A stretch of 64,000 nt of DNA from Clostridia bacterium (GCA_910576325.1 CAJTIM010000004.1:1-64000); one strand, 5' to 3'; positions 1 through 7,876 are shown, counted from the first letter of the stretch. The notes: generated from the letters alone by a model not told the origin. Numbers and translations are program-made.

Positions 1-267
<267 letters not shown>

Positions 268-407
268 AAGCGTCATAGGAGAGAGAAGAAGAGAAAAGAC
301 TAAGAGAAAACCAAGATGTGGAAGAGATAATTCAGTATATAGTTTTGAAGGTATATGAAGGCGAAGGAAAGCATAGAATATATCTGAAGAGAAAAAAGAA
401 GAAGTAA
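268..407 (+). other. Spacer between 23S rRNA and tRNA-Asn, no 5S rRNA seen
   Basis: This purine-rich, A-heavy 140-base spacer would normally hold a 5S rRNA gene. I see no 5S-like sequence and no obvious stem closing a 117-base RNA. The 5S gene may lie upstream of 16S or at another locus in this genome. Confidence 0.6.
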
Positions 408-479
408 TCCTCGATAGCTCAATGGTAGAGCACGCGGCTGTTAACCGCGGGGTTGTTGGTTCGAGCCCAACTCGGGGAG
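408..479 (+). tRNA. tRNA-Asn (GTT)
   Basis: Cloverleaf with acceptor TCCTCGA pairing TCGGGGA, anticodon loop CTGTTAA (anticodon GTT) and T-loop GTTCGAG. No CCA is encoded. It follows the rRNA genes and is closed by a terminator. Confidence 0.95.
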
Positions 480-482
480 CTT

Positions 483-522
483 AAAAAACCTTGTAAACAT
501 GGGTGTTTGCAGGGTTTTTTAT
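483..522 (+). terminator. Rho-independent terminator of the rRNA/tRNA-Asn operon
   Basis: An A-rich arm AAAACCTTGTAAACA pairs imperfectly with TGTTTGCAGGGTTTT across a short loop and ends in a T run (514-520). Confidence 0.8.
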
Positions 523-544
523 TACAAGTCAGGTCATATAAAAA

Positions 545-672
545 CCATAAAAAGAAAGGGTTCCTTATACCATGTGATTGTGAACCTTAAAACAAAAACG
601 TAGTTACGGGATGTACAAAAAGGATTAGTGGATTCACTAAAATCATAAGCAGGGGCATTTCCTAGAAATAGG
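545..672. repeat. Diverged repeat, copy 1 (interrupted)
   Basis: About 120 bases here match 5891-6009, including the shared blocks ATTGTGAACCTTAAAAC and TTAGTGGA and the end TAGAAATAG. In copy 2 the sequence runs on within about 16 bases into GTACATAGCCGGTTG. In copy 1 that continuation appears only at 1951-1965, so about 1.28 kb separates the two parts. The repeat includes GGTTC/GAACC inverted arms. It may be an end or leader of a mobile element. Confidence 0.65.
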
Positions 673-1066
673 CGGTGTCCTCTTTTTATGAAAAAATAAC
701 TTTTATGTTTTTTAACTTAAGTGCTAGTAGTCCATACCGGAAATCCTTATGCATATTTCCGGTACGGACTACTAGTGAAGTAAATCTGGTATATTATTTA
801 GTGGAAATCATGCTTTTTATAAAGTAGATTTTTTTGGTATACTCATAATGTAGATAGATAATATGTATATTTTGAGTAATTATAAAAAACAATCTGATGG
901 AGAATTTCGTATCCTAGAATAAGGGATAATTTTTGGTAGTGTTTTATGTTGGGGATTATAGATATCATGGATGGAAAGGGAGGATATAGGCTGGGTGGAG
1001 GAAAGGGATTTGTGACTTTTTTATAAAAAATTTATAATGAGAGATTGCATAAATAAGGGGGATTAA
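673..1066. other. AT-rich non-coding stretch with a long hairpin
   Basis: No convincing gene. Apart from the 21-bp hairpin at 724-775 this is AT-rich sequence leading into the gene at 1067. GGGGG at 1058-1062 is the nearest purine-rich ribosome-binding-site candidate. Confidence 0.5.
724..775. repeat. 21-bp inverted repeat (long hairpin)
   Basis: The arm CTAGTAGTCCATACCGGAAAT (724-744) pairs with 755-775 around a 10-base loop; the only non-Watson-Crick position is a G-T wobble. No T run follows, so it is not a simple terminator. It lies in the segment separating the two parts of repeat copy 1. Confidence 0.8.
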
Positions 1067-1951
1067 ATGGAAACAATATATGAGGAATTAAAAGATATTA
1101 CTCATTGGAATGACTATACTCCATTGGATGGCCAATATTATACTTTTAAAAATAACATTATATTTGCTGGATGTAAGATATCTGATTTATATTATCAAAT
1201 GTGCAATGCCAGAATGAGTTTACATTTTTGTTGCGATTATGAAGCATATTCAATGATGTCAGATAATGAGATATCAATATTAAGTACAAAGAAATATTTT
1301 ATAGAAAATGCATTATTGTATTATAATTTTTCGGTAGATTACTTATGGCAAGTGCTTTGGATGTATTATAATAATGCTGATGATAAGGATTTAATTGCGT
1401 CAAATGAGTTGTATCAACGATTAATGAAAGAATGTAATTTTAATGATTTAATAAGGGGATTGACAGAAATACGGGAAGAAAAAATCGTTAAAGTTTTAAA
1501 GGATAATTTTACAGATCACAATAAACTTTATAAGCAATTAAGAGAGTATTATAATTGTCTAAAACATAGAGCAATATTTCACACACCAATACTAGGAATG
1601 AACGAAAAAGCAGGTATTATTCCAATACCTACACAGGTTCTTGTTGGAGAAAAGTTTTCTGAATTAATAAGTTATAGAGTTCCATTAGTTTCAAGAGTAG
1701 AGTTAGACTTGGAAGAGTTGAAAAAATTATTAATAGAATTTGATAAGCAGTTTGTTTGTATTTGTGAATATTTTTTTGAAATTATAATGCCTAAAAATTA
1801 TCTTGCTGCTAGAGAAGTGAAGATAGGGAGGATTCTGGAATATAATAAAGAACATTTGTATGAATTAGAAAAGTATAGCGAAAAACATCCTGAAATAATT
1901 ACAAAAGATAATGTAAAGTTCAGATTGGTAGAAAAAACTCTAAATAAATAG
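1067..1951 (+). CDS. Hypothetical protein, possibly HEPN domain (Cthe_2314-like)
   Basis: A 294-residue, soluble, AT-rich reading frame. Residues about 155-185 contain YNCLKHR followed by FHT and LG. This resembles the R-x4-6-H-type active segment of HEPN domains, especially Cthe_2314-like proteins with an N-x-x-K-H-R core, and a long helical segment sits near residues 75-105. HEPN proteins are often RNases in defence or toxin-antitoxin systems, but no partner nucleotidyltransferase is adjacent. The stop codon overlaps the first base of the GTACATAGCCGGTTG sequence shared with 6025-6039, so the gene appears to fill an insertion. The family call is from motif memory and is weak; the reading frame itself is convincing. 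Confidence 0.5.
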   Translation: METIYEELKDITHWNDYTPLDGQYYTFKNNIIFAGCKISDLYYQMCNARMSLHFCCDYEAYSMMSDNEISILSTKKYFIENALLYYNFSVDYLWQVLWMYYNNADDKDLIASNELYQRLMKECNFNDLIRGLTEIREEKIVKVLKDNFTDHNKLYKQLREYYNCLKHRAIFHTPILGMNEKAGIIPIPTQVLVGEKFSELISYRVPLVSRVELDLEELKKLLIEFDKQFVCICEYFFEIIMPKNYLAAREVKIGRILEYNKEHLYELEKYSEKHPEIITKDNVKFRLVEKTLNK

Positions 1952-1962
1952 TACATAGCCGG

Positions 1963-2371
1963 TTGGTTTTCAGAAAGTATAAAGAGCTGTTTATGGAAAA
2001 GGGTCTTACAACAGCGCAGGGAATCCGTTACACAGAACGGATAAAAAGCGAATTTATCAAATATCATGAGGAAGATTTTTTGAACCAGCTTTTCCCAGCC
2101 GGGAAAGATCCGCTATACTGGCTAGAGTTTGCCTTTGTGAGTGTGTCGGAGCATCTGCATCCCCTGCACAGTAGTTGAAAGTAAAGAAGAATGGCTGGAA
2201 CGCAGATTCTCTGTAATTGCTGAGAGAAAAAGAATGCATGGCGAAAAGATGAGCCTTGACGATGTACGACGGGAAATGAGCTTGAAGCCAAACACCTACT
2301 TGAAATATCGTGCATTTATTGAGATGCTGATTAAGGAGTTAAACAGAGACAAGCGTAATGAATCCGATTGA
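1963..2371 (+). pseudogene. TnsD/TniQ-like transposition protein, broken remnant
   Basis: Two fragments in different frames. The first (1963-2178) reads YKELFMEKGLTTAQG, then FIKYHEEDFL, a tryptophan and HPL. This matches the TnsD pattern of a Tyr-rich helix, YG-x-DFL, W and HPL-x-HLL used in target selection by Tn7-like elements. The frame then breaks after HPL. The second (2141-2371) reads EWLERRFSVIAERKR and continues into a C-terminal helix-turn-helix-like end, consistent with the C-terminus of TnsD. The core between them is missing, so this is a deletion plus frameshift. No tnsA, tnsB or tnsC is present. It marks the island as a former transposon site. The assignment is inferred from motif spacing. 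Confidence 0.55.
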
Positions 2372-2523
2372 TTATAGAGATTGTTTTGATGGGAAGAATG
2401 AGGTACAATTGTGATAGATGGTAATGCCGACTGAAAAGATGTTTTGTATTATATTTCCAAGGTGTTAAAACCATGACATTGACTTATCGAAATGAATTAT
2501 TTTTTTCAAAGGAGGAAGAATAA

Positions 2524-4203
2524 ATGGAAAAAGGAACCGTAGTCAATAAAACAGAAAAGGGGTACTGTTTTATTCGTTCATTAAAAGGAGATAACATTTT
2601 TGTACATATCAACAATGTAGACAGGGAGGTTTATGAGAAGTTGGCAAAAGGAAGTAAGGTTCTTTTTGATTATATAGAAACTGACAAAGGTAAAAGTGCT
2701 ACAAATATAGAGCTTGAATTGCCAGAAAGACCGCATGGTAAAGAGATTGATTTTTCAGAAGAGCAGATAAGAGAAATGTTTGGAGATCTTGCCGCTGAAG
2801 ATGAGAAAAGGGAACGATTTAGTTCATATTTCATAAAAACGGATGTGTACAAAAAGATACACAATTATTTGCCGATAAGGATACTTGTTGCCCATAAAGG
2901 AATTGGGAAATCGGCTGTCTTTAGGATGTCTTATTTGGAAAACATAAGGGATAATGTGCTAAGTATATGGGTTAAGCCAGATGATATACTCGGAATAGCT
3001 AACACAGGGGACGGAACAGATCCGTTAGAAATGATCAGGCAATGGAAATCAGGCTTGGAAGAATTGTTGGTAGAAAAAGTGATCTCTAATTTCAATATCA
3101 GCGAGGATAACGACAGCATAAATCAGATTTCCAGAAATGGTTTAAAACTTGCAGAGCGGATTAGCATGATAGTAAAAAAAATACATGATGTTGTTGACGT
3201 TGATGAGATTAAAAAGAACGTTGCAGACCAATATTTAAAGAATCATAAGATAGTTATATATGTTGATGATTTAGATAGAGCATGGAATGGGTCAAAGCAG
3301 AATATATATCGTATTTCAGCTTTGTTAAACGCTGTTAGGGATATGTGTAATGAAACAAGCGAACTGTGCTTTAGAATTAGTTTAAGAAGTGATGTCTATT
3401 ATCTGGTTAGGACAGCAGACGAATCAACAGATAAGATAGATGGAAATGTCCTATGGCTTACATGGACGGAACATGAGTTGCTGGCGTTGTTGGTTAGGAG
3501 GGTGCAAAGCTATTTTGGCAATGATATTTCAGAAAAGGAGCTATTAGGTATGAAACAGCGAGAAATGTCTGCGTACCTGAATGACATAATGTCAGATACA
3601 TTTGAAGGATCTGGAAAATGGAATAATAGGCCTATCCGCTATATTTTCCTGTCACTTATTAGAAGAAGGCCACGTGATCTCATTAATTTATGTACCTTGG
3701 CTGCACGTAATGCAAATGCAGAAGGCAGGAATTTAATTGTTACAGAAGATTGGGAAGAAGTTTTTGAGCAGTACTCTTCAAGCAGGCTTCAGGATACAAT
3801 AAATGAGCACAAATACGAACTGCCAGATATAGAACGATTATTACTGGGAATGAAGCCAAGCCATGAGATGAAGAAAACAGAGAAGCCATTTGCTTATGAC
3901 AAAGAACGTCTAGTCCGTAAGATAGAAGGAATAATGCAAAATGGGAATTTTTATTTTGCAAACAACAAAGAATGTACGGTAGAAGAATTGATTGCTTTTA
4001 TGTATAAAATCAACTTCTTAAATGCAAGGAAAGATGTGGCTGGCGGATTTATTGACAGAAAATATTTCGAGGATAATAAATATATAACTTCCAACAGTGT
4101 TGATTTTGGATATGATTGGGAAGTTCATCCGGCATTTCGTTGGGCGCTGTATCCTGAAACCAGGGATATTTTCCGGTATACAGACATTCCACAGGATTTA
4201 TAA
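2524..4203 (+). CDS. Cold-shock domain fused to a P-loop ATPase
   Basis: A 559-residue protein. Residues 1-65 form a cold-shock domain (GTVVNKTEKGYCFI, then NIFVHI), which normally binds single-stranded nucleic acid. A P-loop NTPase follows: Walker A AHKGIGKS near residues 123-130, Walker B VIYVDDLDRAW near 245-255, and an arginine-rich RISLRSDVYYLV near 285-295. It resembles Sll1717-type or KAP-like P-loop ATPases found in defence islands. The start is supported by AAAGGAGGAAGAATAAATG. It stands alone, with no nuclease or membrane partner next to it. The fusion suggests an ATPase switched by RNA or single-stranded DNA, but that role is inference. It is intact inside an island of broken genes. 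Confidence 0.7.
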   Translation: MEKGTVVNKTEKGYCFIRSLKGDNIFVHINNVDREVYEKLAKGSKVLFDYIETDKGKSATNIELELPERPHGKEIDFSEEQIREMFGDLAAEDEKRERFSSYFIKTDVYKKIHNYLPIRILVAHKGIGKSAVFRMSYLENIRDNVLSIWVKPDDILGIANTGDGTDPLEMIRQWKSGLEELLVEKVISNFNISEDNDSINQISRNGLKLAERISMIVKKIHDVVDVDEIKKNVADQYLKNHKIVIYVDDLDRAWNGSKQNIYRISALLNAVRDMCNETSELCFRISLRSDVYYLVRTADESTDKIDGNVLWLTWTEHELLALLVRRVQSYFGNDISEKELLGMKQREMSAYLNDIMSDTFEGSGKWNNRPIRYIFLSLIRRRPRDLINLCTLAARNANAEGRNLIVTEDWEEVFEQYSSSRLQDTINEHKYELPDIERLLLGMKPSHEMKKTEKPFAYDKERLVRKIEGIMQNGNFYFANNKECTVEELIAFMYKINFLNARKDVAGGFIDRKYFEDNKYITSNSVDFGYDWEVHPAFRWALYPETRDIFRYTDIPQDL

Positions 4204-4276
4204 GCGTACTAAGGGCAGAGATATGTTGCCCATTTTAAAGTAGAAAACAGAATAGCGAAGTCTATACAAGGTTTAG

Positions 4277-4316
4277 AAAAGATGCGATTGCTATAAAAAG
4301 TAAAAGCATCTTTTTT
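4277..4316 (+). terminator. Terminator-like hairpin after the CSD-ATPase gene
   Basis: AAAAGATGC (4277-4285) pairs with GCATCTTTT (4306-4314) and runs into six T residues. The loop is long (20 bases). The remaining 200 bases up to phd contain no convincing gene. Confidence 0.6.
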
Positions 4317-4532
4317 GTGCAAAGGAGGTGAGGCCATTGGATGCTTGGTAATTTAGTATGAAATTTATTTATGAAAAAGAGGAATTTAGTATTGAACTTA
4401 TTTTGAAAGGAACAAAAATAGTGGGCTCTGGGTGGAGGTTCTGATGGAATTTCATGTTTGAATATTAAATAATAGGTTGTATTTTAGCTAGAATCTGGAT
4501 ATACTATAAACAGGAAAGTGAGGTGCATGAAA

Positions 4533-4775
4533 ATGACGATTGATACAGCTACTATGATTTCCATTACAGAGGCAAACCAGAACTTTTCTAAAGTGGCAAA
4601 GCTGGTAGACGAGCACGGAACTGCGGTGATTTTAAAGAATAATGTTCCCCGGTATCTTGTGATTGATTTCAGCAAAGCGGAGAAGGAGAAGACCGCATCC
4701 ACAGAAGATATGCTTGCCATTTCCGAGAGGCTGATCCGGCAAAATCGGGAGGCTTATGAGGTGCTTGCAAAATGA
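4533..4775 (+). CDS. phd: Phd/YefM-family antitoxin
   Basis: An 80-residue antitoxin. The N-terminal half, ISITEANQNFSKVAKLVDE followed by a VILKNNVPRYLVIDF strand, is the Phd/YefM DNA-binding fold; the acidic C-terminal helix would cap the Doc toxin. It is expected to neutralise Doc and repress its own operon. GAGG at 4520-4523 is 9 bases before the chosen ATG. ATG 4527 or GTG 4518 are alternative starts in the same frame. The stop overlaps the toxin start by 4 bases (ATGA), the usual coupling in this system. Confidence 0.88.
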   Translation: MTIDTATMISITEANQNFSKVAKLVDEHGTAVILKNNVPRYLVIDFSKAEKEKTASTEDMLAISERLIRQNREAYEVLAK

Positions 4776-5149
4776 TGACACTGACAAAAGAGCAGGTGCT
4801 GATGCTCCATGGACAGCTCATTGAGGCTACGGGAGGAAGTAAAGGCATCCGTGATGAGGGAATGCTGGAATCCGCACTTTTTAATCCATTTCAATCCTTC
4901 GGCGGAGAAGAACTGTATCCGAGCATTCAGGCAAAGGCGGCACAGCTCTGCTATGGCCTTGTCAAGAACCATGCAATGGTGGATGGGAATAAAAGGCTGG
5001 GTACGCATGTAATGCTGGTCTTTCTGGCATTGAATGGATATGAACTGGCATACAGCCAGAAAGAGCTGAGCGATATGATTTTAGAACTGGCGTCAGGGAA
5101 AATCGGTGCGGACGAACTTCTGCAATGGATCATCGGCCATACAAAGTAA
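4772..5149 (+). CDS. doc: Doc-type Fic-fold toxin
   Basis: A 125-residue Fic/Doc protein. The active-site motif HAMVDGNKRLG (residues 67-77) matches the Doc consensus H-x-F/M-x-D-G-N-K-R, so catalytic His and the phosphate-binding loop are present. Phage P1 Doc phosphorylates elongation factor Tu and stops translation; the same is presumed here. The upstream helix GIRDEGMLESAL is also typical. Length matches the family. The group II intron remnant begins within a few bases of the stop codon, so the intron deletion junction is at or just after the end of this gene without damaging it. Confidence 0.9.
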   Translation: MMTLTKEQVLMLHGQLIEATGGSKGIRDEGMLESALFNPFQSFGGEELYPSIQAKAAQLCYGLVKNHAMVDGNKRLGTHVMLVFLALNGYELAYSQKELSDMILELASGKIGADELLQWIIGHTK

Positions 5150-5154
5150 AAGGG

Positions 5155-5799
5155 AATAAAACAGGTGTACCGTGCATACGATACGCAGATGACATTGTGC
5201 TTCTGGCAAAGAGTAAACGGGCATCGAAAAGACTTTTGGAGAGCAGTACAAAGTACCTTGGGGGGAAGCTGAAATTAACAGTCAATCGGGAGAAAAGCCG
5301 TACTGTGAGCGTGTTTGCAATCAGAAATTTTAAGTTCCTTGGCTTTGCATTGGGAAGAAACGGAAGTGGCATTTATGTCCGGGTTCATGCAAAGTCATGG
5401 AAGAAGTTTAAGTCAAAGCTGAAAGGTTTATTTTCTCGTAGGTCAGTGCAGTCTATCAAACCAAACCTTGAGAAAATCAAGGTGTATGCAAGAGGATGGC
5501 TAAACTATTATGGAATAGCAAGCATGAAGGACAACATAGAAGACATCAATGGATGGCTCTATCACAGAATCCGTATGTGTATATGGAAACAATGGAAGAA
5601 ACCAAGGACAAAAGTGCGAAACCTAATCAAGATGGGTGTGCCGGAGGACTTGGCATGGCAGACTGGAAACAGCCGCAGGGGACATTGGTTTACAACACAT
5701 ACAGTTACCGTAAATATGCCAATGACAAAAGAAAGACTGATAAGCAGTGGCTTTTATGATTTAGCCACAACCTACCAGTCAGTGCATGTCAACTATTGA
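5155..5799 (+). pseudogene. ltrA: Group II intron reverse transcriptase/maturase, 5'-truncated
   Basis: Only the C-terminal half of an intron-encoded protein remains. It begins just before the catalytic RYADDIVLLAKSKR motif (RT domain 5), continues through VNREKS and FKFLGFALG (RT 6-7), and has the maturase (X) domain with ARGWLNYYG and a C-terminal WFTTHTVTVNMPMTKERL segment. RT domains 0-4 and intron domains I-III are missing upstream, so it cannot move by itself. No HNH endonuclease domain is visible. The frame can be extended back to 5125 through unrelated doc sequence. The intact intron 3' end follows directly. Confidence 0.85.
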
Positions 5800-5870
5800 A
5801 GCCGCCGTGTACCGAACGGTATGCACGGTGGTGGGAGAGGACGGCGGTTAGCCACCGCCTCCTACTCGAT
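5800..5870 (+). ncRNA. Group II intron domains V and VI (3' end of truncated intron)
   Basis: AGCCGCCGTG, a stem with a GAAC loop, and CACGGTGGT form domain V (5800-5833) with the catalytic AGC triad. The following GGCGGTTAGCCACCGCC hairpin with CCTACTCGAT is domain VI and the typical intron 3' boundary. With the 5' domains gone, splicing is not possible. Confidence 0.8.
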
Positions 5871-5890
5871 TAAATAAAGTCACGTAAAAA

Positions 5891-6039
5891 ACTATTAAAC
5901 CAAAGGGTTTTATACACCATGCGATTGTGAACCTTAAAACAAAACATAGCTACGAGATGCACGAAAAGCGTTAGTGGAATTACTTAGAGAGGGCATTTTT
6001 TAGAAATAGAATAAAGATCTAGTGGTACATAGCCGGTTG
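5891..6039. repeat. Diverged repeat, copy 2 (uninterrupted)
   Basis: 5891-6009 matches copy 1 (545-672). GTACATAGCCGGTTG follows at 6025-6039. The same 15-mer in copy 1 lies at 1951-1965, directly at the start of the TnsD-like remnant. Copy 2 therefore shows the pre-insertion arrangement. No transposase remnant follows here. Confidence 0.65.
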
Positions 6040-6075
6040 ATTTTAAGATATAAATCAACAAAAGTTATATAATGT

Positions 6076-6110
6076 ATCCCGGAGGCTGCGTGCAACGGAA
6101 CCTCCGGGAT
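6076..6110 (+). terminator. Strong hairpin, possible terminator
   Basis: ATCCCGGAGG (6076-6085) pairs perfectly with CCTCCGGGAT (6101-6110) across a 15-base loop. The T run after it is weak (GGTTTCTG). It closes the accessory island. Confidence 0.5.
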
Positions 6111-6397
6111 GGTTTCTGTGTTATGCATTCTTTCTTGATGTGCTGCTCCTGCAATCAGAACTACTTTCAGATATTGTGATGGATTACATCCGCCAGCATT
6201 ATATGCTCTCTTTTTCTCGTTTATTTCCTTGCACTTCAGGTATACAGGTATATCCGAAATGTATTGGCATGAAATTTTAATAGAGTAAGAAATTTCAACT
6301 TTCTTAGTAAAGCATCGAAATTAAGGGAGAAGGTTTACAAAAACCAACAAATGCGCTAAAATATAAAAAAGGCTGTCGCGAAAGGAGTAACTGGAGG
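6111..6397. other. Intergenic region without recognised genes
   Basis: Nothing coding is supported on either strand. The end contains GCGAAAGGAGTAACTGGAGG, the ribosome-binding site of the PilZ gene. Confidence 0.5.
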
Positions 6398-6754
6398 ATG
6401 CAGGAAAAAAGAAACAGCAGGCGTATGAGCCTGTCAGCTAAATTATTAATTAAAAATATGCATGATACTTCCGATAAGCCGGAAGAGATTGAAATTGAAG
6501 TGCTGGATGTATCAAAAACAGGTGTAGGGTTTATCTGTAATACCCCTTTAACCATTGGCGCGGTATATGAGACGCTTTTAAAGATTTGGAATGATGATGA
6601 GATTCACGCCTTTTTAAAGATTGTCCGGATTGAACAGACTGAGGATGAAAAATATATGTGCGGAACGATTTTCATTGGGCTGCCGGAGATGAATGCCGCG
6701 CGGATAGAGGTCTATGAACTCATGACACGGATACAGGGAGAAGAAGGAAAGTAA
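6398..6754 (+). CDS. PilZ-domain protein (cyclic di-GMP receptor)
   Basis: A 118-residue stand-alone PilZ domain. Both ligand motifs are present: R-x-x-x-R (Arg5 and Arg9 in KRNSRR) and D-x-S-x-x-G (residues 37-42, DVSKTG). In this family they clamp cyclic di-GMP. The rest is a six-strand beta barrel plus a C-terminal helix (IEVYELMTRI). With no output domain it probably acts by binding a partner protein. GGAGG lies just before the start. It is monocistronic, between the accessory island and the tRNA cluster. Confidence 0.88.
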   Translation: MQEKRNSRRMSLSAKLLIKNMHDTSDKPEEIEIEVLDVSKTGVGFICNTPLTIGAVYETLLKIWNDDEIHAFLKIVRIEQTEDEKYMCGTIFIGLPEMNAARIEVYELMTRIQGEEGK

Positions 6755-6932
6755 TTGCCCATGCAGCTATCGGTTCCGGGCCGGTTACTTCACACCACAA
6801 TGAGTTTCGGAAGGCTTTTTCTGCTGGGAGAAGTGACTTCAAAAAGGTGCGAATAATGACTGGCCTGGATTTTGCTGCCGTGCGGTCAGTATTCAGGCTT
6901 TAAGATAAGTTATATAAGTATATAAAAAATGC

Positions 6933-6961
6933 TTGCCAAATCGGAGAATCTGTGGTAACAT
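6933..6961 (+). promoter_or_regulatory. Promoter of the first tRNA cluster
   Basis: TTGCCA (6933-6938), 17-base spacer, TAACAT (6956-6961). It is about 60 bases upstream of tRNA-Glu, consistent with a vegetative sigma-A promoter. Confidence 0.65.
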
Positions 6962-7022
6962 CTAAGATGTCGCTAAGCTGGTAAGGTGTAAGAGGCATGC
7001 CCCAAGGGGCAGAAAAGAAAAA

Positions 7023-7094
7023 GGCTCCTTGGTCAAGCGGTTAAGACATCGCCCTTTCACGGCGGTAACACGGGTTCGATTCCCGTAGGAGTCA
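7023..7094 (+). tRNA. tRNA-Glu (TTC)
   Basis: Acceptor GGCTCCT pairs with AGGAGTC; anticodon loop CTTTCAC gives TTC; T-loop GTTCGATTC. First gene of a five-tRNA transcript. Confidence 0.95.
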
Positions 7095-7108
7095 TTTAGT
7101 AATAGCTT

Positions 7109-7182
7109 GGACCCATAGCTCAGTTGGTTAGAGCAACCGGCTCATAACCGGTCGGTCCTGGGTTCGAGTCCCCGTGGGTCCA
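7109..7182 (+). tRNA. tRNA-Met (CAT), probably elongator
   Basis: Acceptor GGACCCA pairs with TGGGTCC; anticodon CAT. The paired first base rules out initiator tRNA. A tRNA-Ile with modified CAT cannot be fully excluded. Confidence 0.92.
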
Positions 7183-7241
7183 CTTTATAAGTGAATAGAA
7201 GGTATTTTACCGGATTTTTTAGCTGGTATATAATAAAATCC

Positions 7242-7315
7242 GGCCCGATGGCTCAGTTGGTTAGAGCGCCGCCCTGTCACGGCGGAGGTCGTGGGTTCGA
7301 GTCCCATTCGGGTCG
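7242..7315 (+). tRNA. tRNA-Asp (GTC)
   Basis: Acceptor GGCCCGA pairs with TCGGGTC; anticodon loop CTGTCAC gives GTC; discriminator base G. Confidence 0.95.
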
Positions 7316-7341
7316 TTTAAGCCGGACAAGGTTTATTTGTT

Positions 7342-7414
7342 GGGATCTTAGCTCAGCTGGGAGAGCATCTGCCTTACAAGCAGAGGGTCATAGGTTCGAG
7401 CCCTATAGGTCCCA
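7342..7414 (+). tRNA. tRNA-Val (TAC)
   Basis: Acceptor GGGATCT pairs with AGGTCCC; anticodon loop CTTACAA gives TAC. Confidence 0.95.
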
Positions 7415-7438
7415 TTTTACGGAGCAATCCGTAGAAAT

Positions 7439-7524
7439 GCCGGCATGGCGGAACTGGCAGACGCACAGGACTTAAAATCCTGCGGGACTAATCTCCCGTA
7501 CCGGTTCGATTCCGGTTGCCGGCA
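7439..7524 (+). tRNA. tRNA-Leu (TAA)
   Basis: Class II tRNA with long variable arm (CGGGACTAATCTCCCG). Acceptor GCCGGCA pairs with TGCCGGC; anticodon TAA. Last gene of this transcript. Confidence 0.95.
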
Positions 7525-7538
7525 TTTAAAGGAAGAGA

Positions 7539-7576
7539 GGAGATGCTGTATGATAGCATTTCCTTATTTTCTTTTA
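7539..7576 (+). terminator. Terminator of the first tRNA cluster
   Basis: GGAGATGCT pairs with AGCATTTCC (one G-T pair) across a 7-base loop, followed by a T-rich stretch. Confidence 0.7.
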
Positions 7577-7676
7577 TAGAAAAGACCCAAGTGCTTTCGA
7601 TACCTGTCCGCAGGCGGTTTTGGGGAAGAGAGGAAGTTTTACTAATTTCTCATTGGAAAAAAATTTATAAAAAAGG

Positions 7677-7705
7677 TTGATTTCTTGTTCGCTTTGTGCT
7701 ATGAT
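7677..7705 (+). promoter_or_regulatory. Promoter of tRNA-Arg (ACG)
   Basis: TTGATT (7677-7682), 17-base spacer, TATGAT (7700-7705), about 50 bases upstream of the tRNA. Confidence 0.7.
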
Positions 7706-7754
7706 AATCAGGCAGTCAAGAAGCAGATAAATCAGACTGTGCAGAACTGAATAT

Positions 7755-7828
7755 GTGGGCGTAGCTCAGCTGGATAGAGCGTTTGGCTACGGACCAAAAG
7801 GTCGGGGGTTCGAATCCTCTCGCCCACG
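7755..7828 (+). tRNA. tRNA-Arg (ACG)
   Basis: Acceptor GTGGGCG pairs with CGCCCAC; anticodon loop CTACGGA gives ACG, read after A-to-I editing. It has its own promoter and terminator. Confidence 0.95.
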
Positions 7829-7841
7829 TTGTTTGCAGGAG

Positions 7842-7876
7842 CAGGAAGCTTTTAAAAAGGCTTCCTGTTTTTTTGG
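7842..7876 (+). terminator. Terminator of tRNA-Arg
   Basis: CAGGAAGC pairs with GCTTCCTG and is followed by seven T residues. Confidence 0.85.

Noticed and set aside
4358..4444. A 28-codon frame between the CSD-ATPase and phd
   Set aside because: No ribosome-binding site and no similarity; AT-rich chance frame is more likely.
7191..7475. A 94-codon frame crossing three tRNA genes
   Set aside because: It consists mostly of tRNA sequence; tRNA cloverleaves are complete.
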